Part shown: positions 1-11,426 of the stretch, piece after piece
How the letters are laid out: every line of letters starts with the position of its first letter
Numbering within the stretch: position 1 is the first letter of the stretch
DNA from: Trichoplax sp. H2
Lineage: Eukaryota > Placozoa > Uniplacotomia > Trichoplacea
Direction of reading: 5' to 3'
Assembly: GCA_003344405.1 (NCBI GenBank)
Contig: NOWV01000133.1
Span: 124,001-188,000, forward strand
Length of the DNA stretch: 64,000 nt
Position numbers and translations under genes: made by a program
The notes under the pieces: model-generated
The model's database searches: none
What the model saw: only the letters and a program-made list of their open reading frames with translations
What the model was told of the DNA's origin: nothing

Positions 1-3000
1 TGAGTCACTTTTAGAGGAGTTGGATGCCGCTAAAGAGTTATCTGTACTATTCGACATTGCCGATTCACTAGGATTGGATATTAATGCAACGGATATCTCA
101 GAATTCAAGAATAAGCTTACTCAATGCGTACGTCAGTTGCAGCCTAACGAAAAACAAGTTACATATCATGATGTAAGTACTTGCTTCAATTATTTTTTCG
201 AAAAGTTTATTAACGCTAATTGATCCTTTACTGACACAAAAAATCAATTATAGATACTATATCATCTTTATACCATTTCTATTTCATTTTTATGTGTTGT
301 CACTAACCAACTTTTTGATGAGGTTTACGTCAAGATAAATCTCTCAATTTCTAAAGTCTCTAAGATTCAGTATCCCTTAAATACTCACAAGAACTTAGAT
401 GCCTTTGCTTCTAGGTTATAAAACTAGCCAACTGATTTTATTCAATTATTTACTGAGCTTATATATCTCTCGGAAGTAGCTAACATTGATGAATCGTTTT
501 GCAACAATAATTGTCAATAATAATTATCGATACTGACATCTACTGATTGATTCTATATAATTGGACCTCAGTATGTCCATTCACAGAGTCATTTCAGTAC
601 ACCTGCTATCTACTATTAGTCAGAATTCTGTTACAAGAGCTTGTACTGTATTCGATTACTATAAAAGAATTTTATTACAGTACAATAAAAAAATTTGGTG
701 TAAAATGTTATAACTCCAGTGATTCCTACTTTAAGCTATTAATTGTAATCTCCTAATATAAATGTTAAAGTCGTAAAGTTTGCTTATTTGATTCTCCACA
801 GTAGTTTGTACCGTAACAGTATTAATGATATCAAATAATATTGAGATGTTTAAAGATCTCACATAAAATATCGCATAAAGTGATTTCACTCTGTAATGGA
901 AAGAGATTTAGCTTATTTTAATTCATTACTAGTTAACACGAAACATTGTCATCTTTAACATTTAGTTATAACATAATATTATTGTCTTTAACATTAATGG
1001 ATATTATATTTATGATAGCCAATCAATAGAAAAGTAACATTCCAACTTGCCTATCTATTACAGCCTCTGGCACAAAATACAAGTAACTAGTTTTTAATAA
1101 TACTACCATTCAAAACTAGTCTTAACTAGCTGAGCAATCTCTTCAAAAAGAGTGCTAAACTTTGTCAAAATCTATCGATTATATTATATACGATACTTTA
1201 TGAAATAAGAATTGATCTAACTTTGATAAAAGTATCGCATAAAATAATCGTCTTAGATTATATAGTTTTTATAAAATAAGGCTTCTATGGCAAAATTTAA
1301 GATTAGTGAAGTAATAATTAGTTTAGAACAATAATCCAATCTAAATTGTCCTGAGCTCAAACAAAGGGAAGTCTAATCTAGGTTCATCTGTGTCGTTGTT
1401 AAATGGATTTCCTTTAGTCAAATTACGGCAACAAAGTTGTTTACAATCAGACGTGAATCATTGAACAGGATGCTTTTCCATAAATAGATCATCACTATGT
1501 TTTGCAATATAAATGAATCTGCTTTAAAATATCGCTACTCTTCTGTTAATGTTCAATATCACAAGATTCTGAGCATCTTCACAATTACAGCACTCAAGTC
1601 ACATCAACCTTGTACCATAATTAGTTGACTGGCTAATATTAGCAATCAATAATTTCTAATATGGTATTTAGCATTCACCTAATATTAGTGGCGGGTAATG
1701 AGCTAGTCACGGTAATAACTATTCTTAGAAACATAACTATATCAAAAATAGCTATCAATGCAATTGAATATAAATTCGTACTCAATCGGGTACACCTGCA
1801 TTATCAAACCGATATACAGCGTTCATGAGTAGAATCTATGGATATTCATTCTAGGATTGCTAGCATTGCCATGAAATTGATATCCTAGTTCTCAATCAAG
1901 CATCGAACTTATCATGTAGCAATAATTACTAATTTGTCGATTGTTGCTAATTATTTGAAGGAATCTGAAGAAGTGGTTTTCAATGCTTCTACATCTAATG
2001 AAACAACGTTTTATGAATTTTCATGTTGATATGTACGCATAGATAAACTATTAGTATTTTACGAAGCTTTCTTGAAATAAAGTATTGAATTTTTTACCAA
2101 TCAAATAAATTAGAAGAAAATAGCAATCACCAACAGCTTAACATTTAGTAATGCTAATCAATTAATTCACAATAGCTATAATTTAATGCAACAAGAAAAT
2201 TTAGGGCTAGTTCTTAATATAACTAAATCGTCTAACTTATTTATATGGAATGGTAATCACTAATCTTTTATCTAGCTTATTATTATAATTATAACATTTA
2301 ATATTCATTCACGATCAAAGCTTGCTATTTGATGTCCCAATTTTAATTCTCACGTAAAGTTTTTATTACTTTTCTGTAATAACTTCTTAATAACTAAATT
2401 TATGATTAATTTATGTTTAATTTTTTTACAGCAAATTAAGAAATTAAATGTTATTAGAAATGATGATGATAAAGCAAGTAAGGCGCTATCAGCTCTGCAA
2501 GCAGATATTAACGATATGGAAAAGAAATTTGATAAGTTACTTCCTTGCGGAATAAATGGGCTTAAGATGGAATGCCCGGATAAAAATGAACAAAAGGACA
2601 ATTCAAAAATATTAGACGATTTTAAATATCCTATTCTTGTTACGGGTACTACGAACTATAGTCGCTACTATGCCATCATTTTTTGCCCTTAAAATCTAAC
2701 TTTAAATGCTTAAGTAAATATAGAATACCTAAGAAAAATGTTTAATAAGATATTTATGAGAATATAAACTGATCTTGAAATAAATTCTTAGGCGAAACTA
2801 GCGCTGGAAAATCTTCATTGCTAAACTATCTGCTTGGCTTTGATTTATTACGGAATCATACACTAAGTTGTACGAATAGAATATGCGAAATAATGTACGG
2901 AGAAGAGCCAAAAATTAGCATAATAAACGTTAATGATGATAGTCAACTCTTTACTAGAAGTTGGACACTGGATGAAAAAGATATTGCTAAAAGAGAAATT

Positions 3001-6000
3001 CAATCATTGACAGCAGAAACAGGTCTTATACAGGGCTCCAACGAAAGCAAAGAAATAAAAATCGATGGTATTGCGGCAAATATATTGGTTAGGATTTATT
3101 GGCCATCAGAATTTTTAAAGGTAACCTACAAACAATTCTTACTTTCAAGTGAAATAGGATTATGATTATTGTGGGAATATTTAGCTAATAACTTGTCCAA
3201 AGACATCGAGTGATCTAATTCTGTATTCTTTAGAGAATATTATTTCGCATGGAGACTTATAATGCGGCAGAGTATATCTTATTCTGTATAAGTTTACTAA
3301 ATAATAATAAAGTTAAACCTACTGAAACTTAAGATAAAAATCTGCTTTTAGTACAATATTTAAAACGTTCATCTAAGCTAGTTTATAATAATAGAGCAGT
3401 AAAACACGCGATACTATCTCTAAACTTCTATGATTTCTATCTAAATCAAATCATCAAAGGTTCTCCTTATACGTGCTCGATGCTTACATCGAGTTAGTAA
3501 ATAATTTTCCCCGTAAATACTTGTATGATTGCAAGCATGAAAGATTGAATTATTAATTGCTTTACGCTATAGAGTCATGGGAATTGCAGTATGCTATTAT
3601 TACCTCTTTAATTCAAAAATCCGTCATTTTGCAAAATAAATATATTTTAGAGTGGCTTACAAATTGTCGACAGTCCAGGAATTGGCGAAGAAATTGAGAA
3701 TCCGAAAGCCTTGAAAAATTATATCTTTAAAGCTGTTGCCTACATTATTGTCATTAATGCTGCTAATGCTGGAGGGATTCAGGAGGAAAGGGTAAAGTAC
3801 ATGTCGTACTATATATACGTTTTGCATTGAGGGAGGCGATTTGTTTAATGGTCTAACTAATGTCTGATCACGGCTTTCTTCAACACAATTATACTTAGCT
3901 TCAATTATTACTACAACAAATATCGGGCGTACTGAGACAGAGTGGTTATTTTAATCCCTCTATGGCTCTATTCATATGCAATAAGTGGGATTCTGTAAAT
4001 TCTACTGAAAGAAAGGAGGTAAAAGCTTACAGCTTAAAAAAACTAAGAAAGTATTGGGCTGGAATAAAGGAGTCTCAAGTAATCTTCCTCTCTACCAAAG
4101 AGTTATTAACGGCTAGAGCATGTAATGAAGATGTACTAATTCCACCAGAAGCTGTACAACTATTTGAAAGGCTTAATGTCATGGTTCCACTTAGCCGTCA
4201 ACAACAGTTATTTAAAATTTATTGGTAGGTCACAAGCAAAATTAAGATTAGTGAAAACGTGCTAAGATATACCGTATAATTGTTTATCGGTACATGTTGG
4301 AATTTACAACAGTATTGCTGTATTTAAACACTTTAATATTATGTTTTCGCCTTTACTTTTAGCTCAATGGTTGCTCCCGTTGAAGGAGTGCTGGAAACGT
4401 GTAGAAGCTATCTTATGAAAGCACAATTAAAAAAGGACAATCGAAAAAAAGCTAAATTTATGCTAAAACAGTTACAAAACATTATTAAAGAGTCTTCTAA
4501 GGAATTAGCAAAGAAAAAGAATGCATTAATTAATGATAGTGTGAAAAGATATCAGGAATTTGTTCAAGGTTTGAATAATGATTCTATAGTCAATTGGTCA
4601 AAAAATGACCTTTTAGACGAAGAATTAGAAGAAAATGATTCGAAGAAATTACAAGAAAATGTTGTTAACAAAGTTACGCAACGATTAAATTGTCATCTGA
4701 AATACATTGCTACAGAAATACAAAAAGATCTTTGGGTTGTTAGAGAATTGTTACGAAAAGAATATATTACTAGGCTTAATAATGTTACTGATCAATCACA
4801 ATTTAACTTGATTGAAACTAGTGGTGTCGAATTTAGTACTCATGTTGACAATTTCTACTTAGACGAAACATTTAAATATTCTATAATATCACAATCATAT
4901 AAATTACGCGATATATGGCCTAACACGATCACGAGTAAAGGCTCTCCACTACATTATTTTGGGAAATCGCAAAATCGATTAGAGATTCAGAAGTTTAAAG
5001 AAAACAAAACTGAAATATTGCAACAGTATACACTAATGATTCTTGAATATATTGCTTCAGATAATTTTGCGGAAAAATTAATTATTAAAAAATTTTATTC
5101 CTTAATAACTGCCTTACTAGATAATGTGGAAAATAGCGTATTAGAATCTTCACAGCGTAAAATTAAATTTATCAAGAAAATTTTGGCCGATAAATCGGAT
5201 AAAGAAATTAACAGAATTTATCTACCAATTAAAGATGAAGCTAAGAAACAATTGAGAAAATTGCATAAATTTTATTTACAACATTTAAGCGAATCAGCGA
5301 TTAAATTTGAAGATCTGCAGGAATGTCATACAGAATCTGCTCCATTATCTGTCGGTTTAAAAGTAAACTTATATCGGAAGAAGCTGTGTGAAAATGATAC
5401 AGTAAATAACGTAATTATTCAAGCTCCGGTTAATGAGTCAATGCATGATATGCAAGATTTTATTAACGACTGCTATATCATCAGGTAACTCATGAATATT
5501 TTTATAACATAATAATTTTATGAACAGTAAATCTAATTTTCCTCACGTGCATTACCATACATTTATTGACGGGTGTTCAAACTACTGCTATGTTGCATTT
5601 GATATATCTTTAAATTTCTCATTATAATTAGCACACTAGAATCCAGGAATATCGCAAAATTTCTAGGTATTTGCTATGTTTCATCCCCAGAAATAACGGC
5701 TATTGGCATTTTTGAAGATTGCCATGAAACTTTATATGAGCTAATCCTATATAATCAAACTATTATTGGTGAAAATGATGCAGCTATTACTCGATTGAAT
5801 AAGATTTATTCCTTTGTTATCCAAATTATACAAGGAATTAAGTATTTACATGAGAACGACCTAATTCATGGACATTTGACAGCCGGAAATATTTTGGTAA
5901 ATTGTATAGCAAATTATAATTACAATTTTTTAAATATAGGGTATCATAGTTATTCAATATATTTGATTTGCAAATTATTTTAAAGAAAAAGCCGTCATCA

Positions 6001-6654
6001 GTTCTATAGCAAAACATATGTTATAATTAAATTTCTCTAATGAAAACAAAATTATTAATTAATTAATTATTTACGTTAGATTTATCGACGAAAAGATCAC
6101 TATAAAATAAAGCTGTGCCATGCAATAAAGCATTGCACAATCTACCCGAATGTTCAATTCGAGAAATCAATAATCCATTATTTAGGACCAGAAGTCTTAA
6201 AAAGTAATTACATGAATGTTTATTAACGTATTAGCTTAATCATAGACCTAGAAGTATTAGAATAATAGCTGCAGTGCTCTAACTCCTTATATAAACCGAA
6301 TATATTTAATAATTCTCTAATAATCAACCTATTTCTCCTCCTCCGGGCATTTCACTAAATTTAATTAATTTTATTTTAGATCACAGCTTTCAAGAAGCTT
6401 CAGATATCTACAGCTTTGCGGTGTTATTCTGGGAGATATGGTATTGGAAATTGATAGCTAATCTGTTTAACTGGAATATTTATACTGATTATGACGAAAA
6501 AAAGAAGTACTTATTTGCAGCAAGTGCATTAATTCCTGAATTTCATGAAAATATGCTGAATATATGTGTCCAATCCCTGTCTGCTAATCCTGACGATAGA
6601 CCGACTATAAATTTCTGGGAAGAAAAGCTAGATGAAGCTGCAAAGTTACACTAA
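1..6654 (+). CDS. A1: dynamin-like GTPase with C-terminal pseudokinase (5' partial)
   Basis: Nine exons inferred from GT-AG borders and agreement with A2/A3: <1-172, 2432-2645, 2792-3120, 3651-3791, 3899-4224, 4363-5484, 5632-5896, 6080-6203, 6380-6654; all phases join in frame. Exon 1 is a small helical N-terminal module. Exon 2 is a helical lead-in ending ILVTG. Exon 3 carries the P-loop GETSAGKSS and switch-I SCTNRICEI. Exon 4 has G3 DSPGIGEE and NAGGIQEER. Exon 5 has G4 CNKWD. Exon 6 is a coiled stalk that runs into a degenerate kinase N-lobe, with VIIQ where VAIK belongs. Exons 7-9 give a kinase C-lobe with HGH for HRD (5867-5875), CHA for DFG (6116-6124), GPEVL for APE, and SDIYSFAVLFWEIW. 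A dynamin-superfamily GTPase fold is clear; the kinase must be catalytically dead. The stalk exon is 22 codons shorter than in A3 and lacks its hydrophobic stretch. An AATAAA lies at 6691. The true start lies left of the window. Confidence 0.85.
173..2431 (+). other. A1 intron 1, long, carrying a MITE-like insert
   Basis: This 2.26-kb intron is the longest in the locus; the equivalent introns of A2 and A3 are about 0.9 and 0.64 kb. It starts GTAAGT and ends in a pyrimidine run plus ACAG. A repeat copy at 298-818 accounts for part of the excess. I see nothing coding in the rest. Confidence 0.7.
298..818. mobile_element. MITE-like element, copy 1
   Basis: It begins TGTCACTAACCAACTTT and ends GTACCGTAACA, a decayed inverse of TGTCAC. 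It shares many blocks in order with the copy at 6793-7234 (for example TTCAGTATCCCTTAA, TATGTCCATTCACAGA and TCATTTCAG). There is no coding capacity, so it would be non-autonomous. I could not find a clear target-site duplication. Confidence 0.5.
3121..3650 (+). other. A1 intron between G2 and G3 exons
   Basis: A 530-bp AT-rich intron between the P-loop exon and the DSPG exon, with donor GTAACC and acceptor TTTTAG. I see no features inside. Confidence 0.6.
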
Positions 6655-6690
6655 TATTATGTATCATATTGTATGGGCGATTTACAGAAG

Positions 6691-6696
6691 AATAAA
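6691..6696 (+). terminator. Polyadenylation signal of A1
   Basis: AATAAA lies 37 bp past the A1 stop codon, a normal place for a cleavage/polyadenylation hexamer. In AT-rich DNA the hexamer is common by chance. Confidence 0.4.
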
Positions 6697-6792
6697 TGTA
6701 ATTCAATGGCGATACATGCGTAGTAGTAGTTTATGTAATAAGGCTTAATTTTTAGAATTCTCTTTCGAGCTTTTCTTATTTTAATAAATATT

Positions 6793-7234
6793 TGTCACAA
6801 ACCAGTTTCGTGACAAGGATAACGTAAAACAAATCTCTAAATTACGATAGTCTTCCGGAATTCAGTATCCCTTAACTACCTAACAAGAATTTAGACGCCT
6901 TTGATTCTACGTTAAAACAATTATACAATTGAGAACTGCTTTATTCAACTATCTGACGGGTTTATATACCCTTCTACAGCAGCTAACATTCACAAGTCAT
7001 CTTATAAAAATACTTGGGTGAGAACATCTACTAACTAGTTTTTCACAGTCGGACTACAATATGTCCATTCACAGAATCATTTCAGCACACATTACAGCAC
7101 AGCAATAAATTTACTGTAACACATTTATAATTAGAGTAATTCCTATTGTAAGTAACTAGTTGTAATATAATATCACTATATTATATTAACCAAATTTAGA
7201 TATCTATTTCTTCACGGTAGTTCGCACCGTGACA
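6793..7234. mobile_element. MITE-like element, copy 2
   Basis: This is the best preserved copy: it starts TGTCACAAACCAGTTTCGTGAC and ends TTCGCACCGTGACA, so the outer hexamers TGTCAC and GTGACA are exact inverses. The interior matches the 298-818 copy block by block. It lies about 140 bp past the A1 stop. Confidence 0.55.
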
Positions 7235-7689
7235 TGTAGCTGTAAAAATAACTTGATTAGGTTTAATTTAGTATCGTAACATATTGTAAACCTGACTTCT
7301 ATATTCAGGTTAGAACTTCAGAATATTCTATAGCATAATTTTGATAAGAAAATCACGATGTTAGATTGTAATTTATATGACATATTTAGTTAGTACAATA
7401 CTCATGCTTTAATTATGATAAAAAACTTGTAGCCAACTTTGATTACAGAGTACAGTAGAAGTAATGTTATTTAGTTATTGAATACAGTGTAAACCCAAAT
7501 ATATTGATCTGGATTCTAATTTAATATTATTAGTTTGTCTTAGTATTTTTAGGTTTATGTTATATACCGTAGATAAGTAGAATTTGTAGATTTAGTTATG
7601 CTGGGAATCTACAGTACAATTTATCTGGTCATATAAGTTCAATTGCTAGTTATATTTGGAATACTTTAGAATAATAATTTGATAGTTTG

Positions 7690-8640
7690 ATACCGTCAAC
7701 TGCTGTAAATGCAAGAAATTCGTAAGATTTGCATGGACGTTTGTAAAATATAAGACTGAAACGTAGACCTGATAATAATTTCGATAATTAATTGTAGAAA
7801 TAATCTCGAGGTCTAGAATCGTCTAAAGAAAATATCGTAACAATGCTTGAAAATGCACTTAAATACTCTCTAACATAGATAATCCAAATTATACAATGTT
7901 CAGCATGAGCAATTTACATTTTAATAAATTTAACTAAATTTCTTCTACTTAGCCGTAGTGTTGCCCCAAAGTAGCTTACGGTTAGAACTACAATATTGCG
8001 CTTTTTACATTAGAATAACAATTCTTGACCTTCTATCTTCTTAGTTAGCTAGTAGCTACACGTTAAACTTGCACACTTTATCTTTTCTTTCTTATAATGG
8101 CTACCACCTTGTAATGAAACTTAGTATTATGAATGTAGACTTTTAGCTATGTTTAGTAAGATGTACGGAAGCGCAACTTTCTATATTTATCTTAAAACGT
8201 ATTTGGTAGCTCGCTACTATGGCTGCTAAGAATAATATATACGGAAATACTGTAATTGTTTCCATATCGAATTCATGATGGTCCGCAGTAAAATGTTGTT
8301 GCTAACAATAGTTTGACTATGTGTAAATTATTGTAGATTGCTGCTATGCTAATTGTATCTGCGAAGGCTACGCAGAGCATAAAAGCAGGAGACATTAGAT
8401 TGTCTAATTATTCTTTCTAGAAGTCTTTCAGTAGTTCTATTCGGCTAGAATAGAGCTGTATGTAGCTAGTCTTTGTATTAGATCTAATAAAGTTCTAATT
8501 TTCTACTACTTGGAATATTCATGATCGGATTTTATCTCACGCCTAGGTCGTGTTATCTACCCTCGCTGTAGTCTTACAAATGGTATACTTTCAAATACTG
8601 ACTGCAATAAAAGCTACTACCGATATTTTTCATATTAATG
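7690..8640 (+). repeat. Interspersed repeat R, longest copy
   Basis: The same ordered sequence blocks recur at 10845-11360 on this strand (for example AAGAAATTCGTAAGATTT against GAGAAATTCATAAGATTT, and AATGTTCAGCATGAGCAA against AATGTTTAGCATGAATAA). Parts recur inverted at 41170-41450 and 43340-43650. No open reading frame suggests a protein, so this is probably an old non-autonomous element or a segmental duplicate. Confidence 0.55.
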
Positions 8641-10545
8641 CTTCGTAATGTCATACTGTTATAACAAATTTGCAATCTTTCGAAATATTATACCTGCCAT
8701 TTTACTGTATTTATATAATAATTCGGTAGATAAAGTGATCCAGGAAATAAACGAAGCTTTACAGGATATTAAAGTTTTTTGCATAATAATTCTAAGACAT
8801 TTTAAAATTATCAGCATAAAAATTCTTATGCTAACATTGAAATTAGTTATTAAACGAAATGTGCTGACCATCTACTGCAAGCTAATCATAACTTATTAAT
8901 GTACTTCATCAAGCCTAATGTACTCTATCTTAGAAACCTTCTGATTTAGCTTTACTAAAAATGCTAGCAATAAATTGTTTTTAATAAATCATGAAAGCTT
9001 TAATCAATTTCCAGATTCTCGAAACGAAATTTTAATCTCAATTCATACTCACAATTAATAAGGTATTTCAAATAGCCTTAGTTTCCATTTTTAAAAATAG
9101 TCTTTTAAATCGTAGTGATATGCTATCGCCATGTTAAAATAGCAATTTATATTCGAACTGTATATTATAAATGTAGAACGAATCTGCCCAATGCAGGCAA
9201 TCGTATACGATATGTAAAAGCTAAAACAACCTATAAACTTCGATCGAAGGTAGCTCTTGGGATTCATTACGAAATACGCAGTAAATGATACTGTGCAAGT
9301 ATGAACTATTAGAATACTCGACATCAGGATAATCGCTTTATGCAGCGATTTAATTTGTAAAACACTTTAACTTATCGTAATCCATTTCCGCTGAGCAAAA
9401 TATATACAGAAAACTGAATACATTAGTAAGCTTACTCGATGGAGCGATTATTGGCTCCGCTAGTTAACAATATTCATTATTTAAATATAAATTACGTCTT
9501 TCAACAGTATAGAGAACATAACCTATGAAAAGCACTAAAACAGAACAGTAATCCTAAATCAAAACCCAGATCAAAATCAAAGGTCCGATCAAAATGTATA
9601 GTTTCATATTCATTTTTGTTTTTGCAAAGTAACAGAACATCTACTGTATTTTTTAATTACAGTTAACAGCAAATTTTATCGCAATTAAAGCACCAATATT
9701 ATAATAACTGAATGCATCGGTTAAAATTGTAATCTTACAATTTAGGATACCATTTAATAAAATATCTTACCTGATATTATTAAATTCTAACATGAATAAG
9801 GTAGCCAGATTCACTATGTGCACATATACAAAGTAAATTATAGTGTAATTAGAATATACTGTAACTATATTTTACTCTTAAATATAGACATGTTGTATTT
9901 ATCTTATATTTAGACATATCTACAGTCCGCTTACTTCACATTCATATATAGGCTACTTTACAGTATTTAGTTATTACAGTCCTCGCTGTTTGCTACAATC
10001 GTCAGCTATGTTGTAACCTGTTATGGTATATGTTGTATCTAATTCTACAATCCTATTCTCTGCTTGTGCTCTATCTTTAAAACTATAAATACCGCCGTTT
10101 TCCACCTCAGAAATCGTTAGTTTCCTGGTTAGTCTTCACACGTTACTCACGACAGCTTGCACGCTGGTCTACCGTAACTACCTCACTGTACTTACTTTAC
10201 TACTTAAAATAAAGTATATTTTTTATACAACTTTTGGTGTACTAATTGTAAATGGCAACTAAATCTCAATCCTCCAAGATATCGAACCCTCCATCACATT
10301 TCATTAGTTGAATATTATAGTAATTAAAAACTTATCAGGACGGCAAATGAGTTTGAGGCTACTAATAATACAATATTAGTAGATTTATTAACTATTGTAC
10401 TCGAAAAATTTCGCTACGTTTAAAAGGTTGATATGAGGCTAGCAGTTGTCTTAATTATCCTATCCCAATTTTTGAAATGAACATAACATTTGGCAGTATA
10501 TCTTTGTCTTACACTTTTAACTCAGTACTTCTTATTCTATATTAG
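8641..10545. other. Intergenic, no clear gene
   Basis: AT-rich with short open frames only. At about 10260-10330 there is a very weak resemblance to the pseudokinase exon that should precede the orphan terminal exon at 10546, but it contains stops and I do not call it. Confidence 0.5.
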
Positions 10546-10811
10546 ATCGTAACTATGTGAAAGCTTCAGATATTTACAGCTTCGCAATGTTATTTTGGGA
10601 AATTTGGCATTGGAAATCGATAACAGATTTGTTTGACAGGAATATTAATACTGATCAGGGTCCAAAAACAGACGATTTATTTACAACAAATACACTTACC
10701 CCGAAGATTCCTGAAAACTTATATACTACTTGCTTTAATTCCATAGCGACCAATCCTAAAGAAAGACCGGATATTCCATTTTGGCATGATATACTTTCAA
10801 GTGCTAAATAG
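10546..10811 (+). pseudogene. Orphan terminal exon of a family A pseudokinase
   Basis: It matches the last exon of A1 and A2 along its whole length: acceptor ATTAG, then KASDIYSFAMLFWEIW, an acidic turn, and a C-terminal ERPDIPFWHDIL before the stop at 10809-10811. This corresponds to kinase subdomains IX-XI. The frame is fully open, the acceptor is intact, and the two leading bases keep the family phase. No upstream G-domain, stalk or kinase exons can be found between A1 and here. It is either the remnant of a deleted family A gene or an exon that a read-through transcript of A1 could use. Confidence 0.75.
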
Positions 10812-10844
10812 TTCCATAATTTATTGCAAAATATCAACAGTTTC

Positions 10845-11360
10845 ACACGGCAAATACGAGAAATTCATAAGATTTTCATAGATGATTTACGAAATATACG
10901 TTGTCTTAATTGCAATTCTAGTATTTAGCGGAAGCCACAAATGCTAGGTCTAGAATTGCCAGAATCAATTTCGTAAGGAGTTTGCGCTTACACTTACTTT
11001 TATACGTATATTTTACTTTAGCGTAGATAGTCTAAATTGCGCAATGTTTAGCATGAATAAGTTACACATTTTATTCCAGCAAATTTACAACTAAATTTTT
11101 TCATGTAGCCAAAGAGTAGTCCTAAAATAATTTAAGTTTAAATCTGCAACGCTTTGCTCTCTACATTCTATAGGTAATTCCTAATCTTCTATCTTGTTAA
11201 TTAACTGTAGTTTTTACATGGTAAGTTTGCACGCTTTAATTATTCGACTTTACTATAGCTATCTGATTTAGTCTCGTCATTTATCTACGGTGTTATCTAA
11301 GACGATATCCCCTTAAAACTTTAATTGCAATAAAAAATATTACTCCTATTAATCCTTCGT
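10845..11360 (+). repeat. Interspersed repeat R, second copy
   Basis: Collinear with 7690-8640 but with internal gaps. It starts about 35 bp after the orphan pseudokinase exon. Shared stretches include the region around AATGTTTAGCATGAATAAGT and the end around CTTCGTAAT. Confidence 0.55.
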
Positions 11361-11426
11361 AATTTCTTGCTATTATATCGGATTTACAATCATAATTTCT
11401 TGCTATTACGTCGGATTTACAATAGG
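11361..11426 (+). repeat. 33-bp tandem duplication
   Basis: Two head-to-tail 33-bp units (11361-11393 and 11394-11426) that start AATTTCTTGCTATTA and share TCGGATTTACAAT, with few differences. A recent local slippage-type duplication. Confidence 0.8.

Noticed and set aside
9091-9324. 77-codon leftward open frame and the 8648-8899 overlapping pair on both strands
   Set aside because: Low-complexity, AT-driven hydrophobic translations with no family match or splice logic.
10258-10330. Possible relic of the pseudokinase activation-segment exon
   Set aside because: Only scattered identities with A2 exon 8 and an in-frame stop; too weak to claim.
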